The notes under the pieces are model-generated. The model searched no databases. It was not told where the DNA came from and worked only from the letters and a program-made list of their open reading frames with translations. From positions 1-63,206 of the forward strand of contig JAJBTU010000012.1 in the NCBI GenBank assembly GCA_020860715.1: a stretch of DNA of 63,206 nucleotides. Reading direction: 5' to 3'. This document shows positions 57,501-63,206 of this stretch, one piece after another. The position numbers and the translations under genes are program-made. The stretch's first letter is position 1. Every line of letters begins with the position of its first letter. Source of the stretch: Clostridiales bacterium (lineage in GTDB: Bacteria > Bacillota > Clostridia > Lachnospirales > Lachnospiraceae).

Positions 57501-58456
57501 GCCTGCTCACGGGTCAGCTCCGTGCCCGCTTCGGTAAGAATCTCGCCTGTGGACGCATCAAATACATCTTCCGCAAGGACATGACCTGCAATCCGATTGC
57601 GGAACATCAGCTTTTTGTTGAATTTATAACGGCCAACTTTCGCGAGGTCATATCTGCGCGGATCAAAGAACATGCTCATGATCAGGCTCTCCGCACTCTC
57701 CACCGCAAGCGGCTCTCCCGGACGGATCTTCTTGTACAGTTCAAGAAGGCCTTCCTGATAATTGGTGGCCGTATCCTTGGCGAGTGTCGCCACAATCTTC
57801 GGCTCATCACCGAAGAACTCTATAATCTCCGCATTTGAACTTAAGCCGAGCGCACGTGCCAGAACCGTCACCGGAACTTTTCTCGTCCGGTCTACACGCA
57901 CATAAAAAACATCATTGGAGTCCGTCTCATATTCCAGCCATGCGCCACGGTTCGGAATAACAGTACAGGAATACAGTTTTTTGCCAAATTTATCGTGCGT
58001 AATCCCGTAATAAATGCCGGGCGAACGCACAAGCTGGCTGACAATAACGCGCTCAGCACCATTGATCACGAAAGTGCCGGTCGCCGTCATCAGCGGAAGA
58101 TCCCCCATGAAGATATCATGCTCACTGATCTCATCATTCTCCTTATTATGGAGACGCACCCGTACCTTCAAAGGAGCAGCATACGTGGCATCGCGATCCA
58201 CACACTCCTCAATCGAGTATTTTACATCATCCTCACACAGTTTGAAATCCACAAACTCAAGACTCAGCTTCCCGCCGTAGTCCTCAATCGGTGAGATGTC
58301 ATCAAAGGCTTCTTTCAGTCCTTCGTTCAGAAACCACTGATAAGAGTTTTTCTGAACTTCAATGAGATTCGGGATCTCAAGGACTTCCTTCTGCCGCTGA
58401 TAACTCATACGGAATCCTTTGCCATTTGTAATAGGACGTATCCTGTTTTTCTCCAT
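54599..58456 (-). CDS. rpoB: DNA-directed RNA polymerase subunit beta
   Basis: About 1,285 residues. Typical segments include [20 protein letters not shown] with wild-type-looking rifampicin-site residues, [19 protein letters not shown] and [20 protein letters not shown] Glu/Asp-rich tail ends the protein. The start is placed at the ATG at 58456, with AGAGGTGA upstream; the longer frame to 58558 starts before the promoter's expected transcription start and is excluded. Own promoter, so rpoBC can be transcribed independently of rplJL. Confidence 0.99.
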   Translation of the reverse strand: MEKNRIRPITNGKGFRMSYQRQKEVLEIPNLIEVQKNSYQWFLNEGLKEAFDDISPIEDYGGKLSLEFVDFKLCEDDVKYSIEECVDRDATYAAPLKVRVRLHNKENDEISEHDIFMGDLPLMTATGTFVINGAERVIVSQLVRSPGIYYGITHDKFGKKLYSCTVIPNRGAWLEYETDSNDVFYVRVDRTRKVPVTVLARALGLSSNAEIIEFFGDEPKIVATLAKDTATNYQEGLLELYKKIRPGEPLAVESAESLIMSMFFDPRRYDLAKVGRYKFNKKLMFRNRIAGHVLAEDVFDASTGEILTEAGTELTREQADAIQNAAVPYVMIRTEERDVKVVSSMMVDLKAWVDCEPKELGITELVYYPALKSILEEYEDPEEQKDAIRRSVHELIPKHITKEDILASINYNIHLEYGIGSDDDIDHLGNRRIRAVGELLQNQYRIGLSRLERVVRERMTTQEIEGISPQSLINIKPVTAAVKEFFGSSQLSQFMDQNNPLGELTHKRRLSALGPGGLSRERAGFEVRDVHYSHYGRMCPIETPEGPNIGLINSLACYARINEYGFVEAPYRKIDHSDPKNPRVTDEVVYMTADEEDNYHVAQANEPLDEEGHFIRKNVSGRYREETQEYERSMFDFMDVSPKMVFSVATALIPFLQNDDANRALMGSNMQRQAVPLLTTEAPVVGTGLETKAAVDSGVCVVADHSGIVERSESNRIIVRTDDGQRDEYHLRKFVRSNQSNCYNQRPIVNKGDRVEAGDVIADGASTSNGEIALGKNPLIGFMTWEGYNYEDAVLISEKLVMDDVYTSVHIEEYEAEARDTKLGPEEITRDVPGVGDEALKDLDERGIIRIGAEVRAGDILVGKVTPKGETELAAEERLLRAIFGEKAREVRDTSLKVPHGEYGIVVDAKVFTRENGDELSPGVNQAVRIYIAQKRKISVGDKMAGRHGNKGVVSRVLPVEDMPFLPNGRPLDIVLNPLGVPSRMNIGQVLEIHLSLAAKALGFNVSTPVFDGANEKDIMDTLDLANDYVNLEWDEFKEKHGEELLPEVLDYLYENRDHRALWKGVPISRDGKVQLRDGRTGEYFDAPTTIGHMHYLKLHHLVDDKIHARSTGPYSLVTQQPLGGKAQFGGQRFGEMEVWALEAYGASYTLQEILTVKSDDVVGRVKTYEAIIKGENIPEPGIPESFKVLIKELQSLGLDVRVLKDDDTEVEITETSDYADTDFRAVMGDDRRYNSKEEESLGDYGFSHQEINGDELVSVDENEIDEDSAELYEEIEETFEDEES

Positions 58457-58548
58457 TGATGTTTCACCTCTGTTCTTTCTGCAGTCTGGTTCTACTTTTG
58501 GGCATAAATATACTGCAGGATATAATCCCGCACAATAGTGCAACGTAT

Positions 58549-58577
58549 ACTGTACCACAATGCAAATTTGGTGTCAA
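58549..58577 (-). promoter_or_regulatory. Promoter of rpoBC
   Basis: Minus strand TTGACA (58572-58577), 17 bases, TACAGT (58549-58554). Confidence 0.9.
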
Positions 58578-58626
58578 GGAAATTTTTACCTGTATTTAGA
58601 ATTTAGAAAATCAGAAACAAAGATCT

Positions 58627-58662
58627 GAGAGACAGAAACGGGGTCCCGTGCGGAACCCCGTT
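58627..58662 (-). terminator. Terminator or attenuator after rplL
   Basis: Stem AACGGGGT/ACCCCGTT (58637-58644 with 58655-58662) extended by near-pairs, followed on the minus strand by TTTCTGTCTC. It separates rplJL from the rpoB promoter. Confidence 0.75.
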
Positions 58663-58702
58663 CAATTTTGAATCACTGCTTTCCAATCGCCGCAGAAAAA
58701 AC

Positions 58703-59080
58703 TTATTTGATCGTAACCTTAGCGCCTTCTGCTTCCAGCTTGGTCTTGAGTTCATCCGCTTCTGCCTTGGAAATGCCCTCTTTGATCACCTTCGGAGCGG
58801 AGTCTACAACGTCCTTCGCTTCCTTCAGGCCAAGGCCGGTTGCTTCACGAACAACCTTGATAACCTTAACCTTGGACGGGCCAACTTCGGTCAGTTCTAC
58901 GTCAAACTCGGTCTTCTCTTCTGCTTCCTCAGCAGCAGCGCCGCCTGCAGCCGCTACTACGACACCAGCCGCTGCGGATACGCCAAACTCTTCCTCACAT
59001 GCCTTTACCAGTTCATTCAGTTCAAGCACGGATAACTCTTTGATTGCTTCGATAAACTCAGCAGTTGTCAACTTAGCCAT
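58703..59080 (-). CDS. rplL: 50S ribosomal protein L7/L12
   Basis: 125 residues. N-terminal dimerisation helix ([20 protein letters not shown]), the Ala/Gly hinge, and the C-terminal factor-binding domain with [20 protein letters not shown]. Start ATG at 59080 after AGGAGG. The stalk protein that recruits EF-G and EF-Tu. Follows rplJ by 58 bases. Confidence 0.99.
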   Translation of the reverse strand: MAKLTTAEFIEAIKELSVLELNELVKACEEEFGVSAAAGVVVAAAGGAAAEEAEEKTEFDVELTEVGPSKVKVIKVVREATGLGLKEAKDVVDSAPKVIKEGISKAEADELKTKLEAEGAKVTIK

Positions 59081-59138
59081 TTCTTTTTCCTCCTGATTAT
59101 TTCTTATTAAAATCTGTTTGCTTTTTGTTTCTTTGTTC

Positions 59139-59639
59139 TTACTCTGCCGCTTCTGCCGCTTTTGCTTCCGCAATCTGGTTCAGCACGCGAGCCAGGTTGG
59201 AAACAGGCGACTGAATGCTTCCAAGCAGTTTGCCGAGAAGTTCTTCTCTGGACGGAATCGATGCCAGAGCAGCTACGCCCTTCTCATCATAGTAATTGCC
59301 CTCTACGACACCGGCAAGCATCTTGACGGTCGGAGCCTTTTTCGCGAATTCGGAAATAATTCTCGCCGGAGCTGTCGCATCATTTTTTGAAATCGCCAGC
59401 GCATTCGGTCCTTCCAGAAGCTCGGAGAGAGGCTCACAGGGTGTATCCTTGAACGCGAAATTCATCATCGTATTCTTGTATACCTTGTAGGTAATGCCTG
59501 CTTCACGCATCGCTTTACGAAGCTCTGTATCCGCCTCTACCGTGATGCCGCTATAATGCACAAGAATAACAGACTCTGCATCTTTGATATTTCCCGCGAT
59601 CTCATCTACGACCGGTTTCTTCAGTTCAACCTTTGCCAT
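59139..59639 (-). CDS. rplJ: 50S ribosomal protein L10
   Basis: 166 residues, the base of the L7/L12 stalk. [16 protein letters not shown] start, [19 protein letters not shown] near residue 25, and [15 protein letters not shown]. Start ATG at 59639, with GGAGGT upstream. Normally autoregulated through the leader in front of it. Confidence 0.98.
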   Translation of the reverse strand: MAKVELKKPVVDEIAGNIKDAESVILVHYSGITVEADTELRKAMREAGITYKVYKNTMMNFAFKDTPCEPLSELLEGPNALAISKNDATAPARIISEFAKKAPTVKMLAGVVEGNYYDEKGVAALASIPSREELLGKLLGSIQSPVSNLARVLNQIAEAKAAEAAE

Positions 59640-59933
59640 GATCTGTACCTCCTTATAGATTTTCGGAGCACGATGAGCGTCCTCCAAACTGCCATTCCCA
59701 CGCCGGGTACCGTCACTTCCGCGATGTCATTCCTTTTGCGAAGGTACGCATTCGCGCAGAGCGATTTGCTTTTATAAAGCAAAATACTCTTTTGTCACTA
59801 CACCAGACAAAAGAGCATCACAATTCTTCTATAAGAATCTCACTCCTCGGCAGGCCGCGTCGCTGTTCCCTGTAATCAGATCATCCGGCAACGAGATTAT
59901 GCCATACGGCACCTGCTGTCTTCGGCAGTTATC
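59640..59933 (-). ncRNA. Ribosomal protein L10 leader
   Basis: The 294-base 5' leader of rplJL is highly structured, with a perfect 10-bp hairpin (59787-59796 with 59806-59815) of sequence CTCTTTTGTC, a TTTGCTT/AAGCAAA hairpin beside it, and a CCGAGGAGTGAGATTC-type segment near 59850. These features and the position match the L10 leader class, in which L10 represses its own operon. Confidence 0.8.
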
Positions 59934-59939
59934 TTTGAT

Positions 59940-59968
59940 ACTATACACCAGCTTCCGTTCTGTGTCAA
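59940..59968 (-). promoter_or_regulatory. Promoter of rplJL
   Basis: Minus strand TTGACA (59963-59968), 17 bases, TATAGT (59940-59945). Confidence 0.9.
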
Positions 59969-60006
59969 CATCTTTTCTTAACAAAAAAGTACAAAAATCA
60001 CAGGGC

Positions 60007-60040
60007 AGAAAAACAGGGGGCTGTTTTCACGGTCCCCTGT
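60007..60040 (-). terminator. Terminator of the SleB-type hydrolase gene
   Basis: Stem ACAGGGG/CCCCTGT (60013-60019 with 60034-60040) followed on the minus strand by TTTTTCTG, 35 bases after the stop. Confidence 0.8.
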
Positions 60041-60075
60041 TGCTTCCTGTTCTCATCTGTAGTTGTCATGGAGTC

Positions 60076-61812
60076 TTAATAGAACCAGTGGGCTCCTATC
60101 TGTATTCCTTTGTTCGCTGTCGTATTGAAGTAAAGAGCTCCGTTCGTCGGATCCTCTCCGGCAATCGCTGCTGACGCTGCAGTATAACAGGTGCTGGGGA
60201 CACCATTTGCAAGCGCTTTGGCAAGCGCGCCGCTTGAAGCCGGGCTAAACTGACCGCTCTGATAAATCACCTCGCTGATCGTGTTCGGGAAAGAAGAACT
60301 TGCCACACGATTCATCACGACCGCACCGACCGCTACCATGCCTTCATAACTCTGATTGCCTGCCTCGCAGTAAATCAATGCCGCAAGAAGCGTGGTGCTG
60401 TCTGTTGTTGAGGACGACGTTGTCGCTGCCTCTGTCTCCGAAACGGCCGCCGCTTCTGTCGAAGCCGTAGTCTCTGCTTCCGTAGAAGCTGTAGTCTCCG
60501 CTTCCGTAGAAGCCGTGGTCTCCGCTTCCGTAGAAGCTGTGGTCTCCGCCTCTGTGGATGCCGTGGTCTCCGCTTCGTAAGAGGAAGTCACAGCATTGCC
60601 ATTCTCATCATAGTATGTATCTGTATCCGCGTCATAATAAGCATCTCCGCTGGAGGAAGAGGATGACGAGGACTCTGTGCTGGTCGTCTCGGTCGTCGTT
60701 GTCTCGGTTGAAGTCGTCTCAGTCGAGGTCGTCTCGGACGTCGATGAAGAACTCGTTGAACCGCTTGAGGTTGAGCCTGACGAGGTCGAACTCGATGAGC
60801 CTGAACTCGATGAGGTCGTACCCGATGTGCCCGAACTGGACGAAGTCGAACTCGAAGAAGTCGTGCCTGATGAACCCGAACCCGATGAAGCAGTTCCTGA
60901 AGAAGAACCTGTGGACGAAGAAGTCCCTGTGGAATCCGTCGATGCCGCGGAAGCAGCCTCAGTCTCCACATAAGCCTCTGTTTCTTCCGCTTCCGGCCAG
61001 ATGACTCCATACAGCTTCTCAAGCTGTACGCGCTCCGCATCCTTCGCGGTCGCTCCCTCGAACAGCATCACGCTTGTCACGTCCTCGCTGGAAACAAAAG
61101 CTGTCGAATCTTCATCATAAAGAACTTCAATCCAGTGACCATAATCATTCACAACCTGATATACGTCGCCGGCATTCATCGTATCCTTGACTGTGGCTCC
61201 GTCGTCCGATGTATAGACATTCACGCCATCCCAGTCAGCACGGACGCCTTCCGCGCCGTATACTTCCGCGATCTCTGCCACGTCAGCGCCGTAAAGCAGA
61301 TAATCGTTCATCACATATCCGGTAATCCCGTTTGAATAAAACTGGGTCCAGGTGTCTCCTCTTTCAATCACCCATACCGCGGTACCTATATACAGGTATC
61401 CGAGGATCTCACTTTCCGTGTCAGCCGCGCTGCGGATGTTGACGCCGGTATCCACATAAGCACTGTTGATGATGGCAACCTGCGCCCAGGCATCTTCTTC
61501 CTGATAGGCAACCGCCACAAAACCTGTCCCTTCTTCGGCTTCCGTCTCAGTCTCTGTCTCTGTCTCGGCCTCAGTCTCTGTCTCCGCCGCAGTCTCCGCT
61601 TCTGTTTCAGCAGCTTCCGCTGCGGTCTCACTCTCAACCGCCTCTGTCGCAGCCGTTTCCACTGTTTCCGCCGCAGTCTCTGTCTGAGCTGTCTCCGTCT
61701 CTGTCGCTGTCGCCAGAAGAGCCCCGTCAGAAAATGCCAGCGCACCGGTCACAGCCGTTGTCGTCATAGCGGCAACCAGACCCAGGGCAATCCAGATTGA
61801 TTTTTTCTTCAT
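60076..61812 (-). CDS. SH3-domain cell-wall hydrolase of the SleB type
   Basis: A 578-residue secreted protein. Signal peptide (SIWIALGLVAAMTTTAVTGA), a long Glu/Thr/Ala stretch, two bacterial SH3-like domains (VDTGVNIRSAADTESEILGY near residue 125 and DGVNVYTSDDGATVKDTMNA), then a Ser/Thr/Gly linker of about 120 residues, five EAETTAST repeats, and a C-terminal SleB/CwlJ-like hydrolase (LLAALIYCEAGNQSYEGMVA with the catalytic Glu, VGAVVMNRVASSSFPNTI). It should cleave peptidoglycan glycan strands. Start at 61812, with GGGAGGA upstream. Own promoter and long leader. Confidence 0.92.
   Translation of the reverse strand: MKKKSIWIALGLVAAMTTTAVTGALAFSDGALLATATETETAQTETAAETVETAATEAVESETAAEAAETEAETAAETETEAETETETETEAEEGTGFVAVAYQEEDAWAQVAIINSAYVDTGVNIRSAADTESEILGYLYIGTAVWVIERGDTWTQFYSNGITGYVMNDYLLYGADVAEIAEVYGAEGVRADWDGVNVYTSDDGATVKDTMNAGDVYQVVNDYGHWIEVLYDEDSTAFVSSEDVTSVMLFEGATAKDAERVQLEKLYGVIWPEAEETEAYVETEAASAASTDSTGTSSSTGSSSGTASSGSGSSGTTSSSSTSSSSGTSGTTSSSSGSSSSTSSGSTSSGSTSSSSTSETTSTETTSTETTTTETTSTESSSSSSSSGDAYYDADTDTYYDENGNAVTSSYEAETTASTEAETTASTEAETTASTEAETTASTEAETTASTEAAAVSETEAATTSSSTTDSTTLLAALIYCEAGNQSYEGMVAVGAVVMNRVASSSFPNTISEVIYQSGQFSPASSGALAKALANGVPSTCYTAASAAIAGEDPTNGALYFNTTANKGIQIGAHWFY
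60461..60580 (-). repeat. Five 24-bp tandem repeats in the hydrolase gene
   Basis: Units like GAAGCCGTAGTCTCTGCTTC (first 20 of 24 bases), 24 bp each, encoding eight-residue EAETTAST-type units. In-frame coding repeat, not CRISPR. Confidence 0.92.
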
Positions 61813-61933
61813 TCGAAATCCTCCCAATATGCCTGCAGCGAAACGCTTTTCCGCCCTCATGAAAGGTTTTCCGTCGTCTTGCTACAATTTTATTAAAAAT
61901 ATTACATAATTATTAAATCTCAATTACGGGCCT

Positions 61934-61962
61934 ATTGTAATATGTTTCGATATTTTTGTCAA
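61934..61962 (-). promoter_or_regulatory. Promoter of the wall-hydrolase gene
   Basis: Minus strand TTGACA (61957-61962), 17 bases, TACAAT (61934-61939). Two adjacent TATTTCCGTA direct repeats (61976-61985, 61986-61995) lie 13 bases upstream of the -35 and could bind an activator. Confidence 0.88.
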
Positions 61963-62028
61963 TGCTTTTTTCAGATATTTCCGTATATTTCCGTAAATAT
62001 TACTGGCTCTGTCTGCTTTCCGGCTGTT

Positions 62029-62910
62029 TCAGTCTGTTTCATACTGGCTTTTACACAACAGTCCCATCAGTTCCTCGAAGCATACGCCGTCGGTCAGCGG
62101 AATATCCATCTCGATGGATTTCTGAACACAGAGTTTGATAAAATGGGAGGCTTTACGGACAGATTCCTGAAAATCCACGCCGTTCACCGCATCGGCGGCG
62201 ATGACGGCGGCAAAGACATCCCCCGTACCGCAGCGCTGCGTACCGACTCTGTGCGTGCGCACGAAGCGGGGGGCTGTACCTTTTTCACAGCAGAGATTGG
62301 CGATAAATTCCCCCTGCGGGATCCCGGTGATCACAACCTTTTCCGGTCCCATCCTGATCAGATCCTGCGCAAGGGAAACCAGCTGCTCCATCTTCCATTT
62401 TCCATCATGCCAGTCCCTTCCGGTCAAAATGCAGGCCTCTGTCAGATTCGGCGTCAGGATGTCCGCGCGGGCAGCCAGCCGTTTCATTTCCCGGCACATT
62501 TCCGGCGTATACGTCGAATAGGCCTCCCCATCGTCCGCCATCACCGGATCGACGATGACCGTCGTTCCTTCCCTCACAAAGTCGTCCAGGAACTGCAGAA
62601 CTATCCGAATCTGTTCTTTCGAGCCTAAAAAGCCTGTGCTGATGCCGTCAAAAGACAGCTGCAGTTTTTTCCACTCATCGATGTAAGGCTGCATCCGGTC
62701 AGTAAAGTCCTCGAAAAACCAGCTCTCATAAGCTGTATGATTGGAAAAAACCGAAGTTGGCACCGGGCAGCACTGCACCTTCATCGCGGATATGATCGGA
62801 ATGGATACGGTCAGGGAGCATCGGCCAAAGCCGGTGAAGTCGTTGATGACCGCTATTTTTTTCTGTCGGTTCGGGTGCTGAGAACCCGCGTTATTTGAGT
62901 ACTGTTTCAT
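62029..62910 (-). CDS. Pyridoxamine/pyridoxal kinase
   Basis: About 293 residues of the PfkB/ribokinase-like PdxK/PdxY family, which phosphorylates vitamin B6 vitamers in the salvage route to PLP. KKIAVINDFTGFGRCSLTVS opens the fold; DPVMADDGEAYSTYTPEMC and the catalytic GTGD motif in RCGTGDVFAAVIAADAVNG are present. The ATG at 62910 (AAGGA upstream) is chosen; the first in-frame ATG at 63036 is only about two bases after the predicted transcription start and cannot carry a ribosome site. Confidence 0.92.
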   Translation of the reverse strand: MKQYSNNAGSQHPNRQKKIAVINDFTGFGRCSLTVSIPIISAMKVQCCPVPTSVFSNHTAYESWFFEDFTDRMQPYIDEWKKLQLSFDGISTGFLGSKEQIRIVLQFLDDFVREGTTVIVDPVMADDGEAYSTYTPEMCREMKRLAARADILTPNLTEACILTGRDWHDGKWKMEQLVSLAQDLIRMGPEKVVITGIPQGEFIANLCCEKGTAPRFVRTHRVGTQRCGTGDVFAAVIAADAVNGVDFQESVRKASHFIKLCVQKSIEMDIPLTDGVCFEELMGLLCKSQYETD

Positions 62911-63044
62911 GCGATTCGTCCTTATTCGGTCTGCCGGACCGGCTTCTGATCCGATTTCATTGCCATACCGGTCTGTTTTTTTGTCTGCAATCCATTCTGC
63001 CGGGCCGGACGGATTACGGTCCTTCCCGCTTTCCATTGTAACGA

Positions 63045-63073
63045 ATCATACCACAAGTATTCTTTCGCTGCAA
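63045..63073 (-). promoter_or_regulatory. Promoter of the pyridoxamine-kinase gene
   Basis: Minus strand TTGCAG (63068-63073), 17 bases, TATGAT (63045-63050). Confidence 0.75.
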
Positions 63074-63116
63074 CTGAATATCTTGCAGCACAATATTCTG
63101 CCTTCTGTAAAACGCG

Positions 63117-63148
63117 AAAGACATCCCGCTCCTAAACGGGATGTCTTT
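63117..63148. terminator. Bidirectional terminator near the window end
   Basis: Perfect 12-bp stem AAAGACATCCCG/CGGGATGTCTTT (63117-63128 with 63137-63148), T-run TTTCTTATT on the plus side. It probably ends a gene lying beyond the window. Confidence 0.8.
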
Positions 63149-63206
63149 CTTATTGTTAGGGCATGGCCCTGTTCTCCATTGTGGAGTTTTTCGTCGTTCC
63201 GAAAAA

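Noticed and set aside
55757-57838. 693-codon open frame opposite rpoB
   Set aside because: Antisense shadow of a highly biased gene; the translation shows no domain and rpoB is certain.
59787-59815. CTCTTTTGTC hairpin as a stand-alone terminator
   Set aside because: It lies inside the rplJ leader, downstream of its promoter, and fits the L10 leader architecture; an attenuation role within it remains possible.

Overview
The window reads as a chromosomal segment of a Clostridia-class Firmicute, most likely a Lachnospiraceae-type gut anaerobe. Support: moderate-to-high G+C coding DNA, AGGAGG-type ribosome binding sites, TTGACA/TATAAT promoters, a T-box in front of valS, AddAB instead of RecBCD, whiA followed by an HPr paralogue, many secreted Glu/Ala/Thr- and Ser-rich proteins, and a MalFG-type sugar ABC operon without its own ATPase. 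The genus cannot be fixed from sequence reading alone. Most genes lie on the minus strand.

Left part (1-11.4 kb): a double hairpin that may be the end of an IS200/IS605-type element, purC, a DUF436 protein, an ECF-transporter S component, a CDF metal exporter, fabH, nudC, and a LacI-regulated sugar uptake operon (lacI, binding protein, two permeases), then a GNAT acetyltransferase. Middle-left (11.2-28.4 kb): one long minus-strand array, valS-addB-addA-yfhO-aminotransferase-murB-whiA-HPr, with tiny gaps or overlaps and a valine T-box leader with its own promoter at the head. Two broken regulators follow, a LoaP/NusG-like remnant and an XRE remnant. They appear to have lost their 5' ends in one deletion between formerly divergent genes. 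holA comes next.

Accessory region (30-42.2 kb): a minus-strand row made of a zinc-knuckle lipoprotein, a two-domain secreted protein, a giant secreted beta-helix/YD-repeat (RHS-core) protein of about 2,230 residues carrying a one-base frameshift, and an ASKHA ATPase of the RACE type lacking its ferredoxin domain. A divergent secreted protein looks like two catalytically dead trypsin-like domains. The two divergent promoters are near-copies of each other and share an inverted repeat in the -35/-10 spacer, so the cluster is probably one co-regulated cell-surface system. This is the strongest candidate here for something undescribed.

Right part (42.3-63.2 kb): an MFS transporter, an AlkD-type protein, then the conserved translation/transcription block tuf, fusA, rpsG, rpsL, rpoC, rpoB, rplL, rplJ with individual promoters, an L10 leader and clean terminators. 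A VanZ-like gene sits in the opposite orientation between rpoC and rpsL. The window ends with a repeat-rich SH3/SleB-type wall hydrolase and a pyridoxamine-kinase gene. No tRNA, rRNA or CRISPR array was seen.
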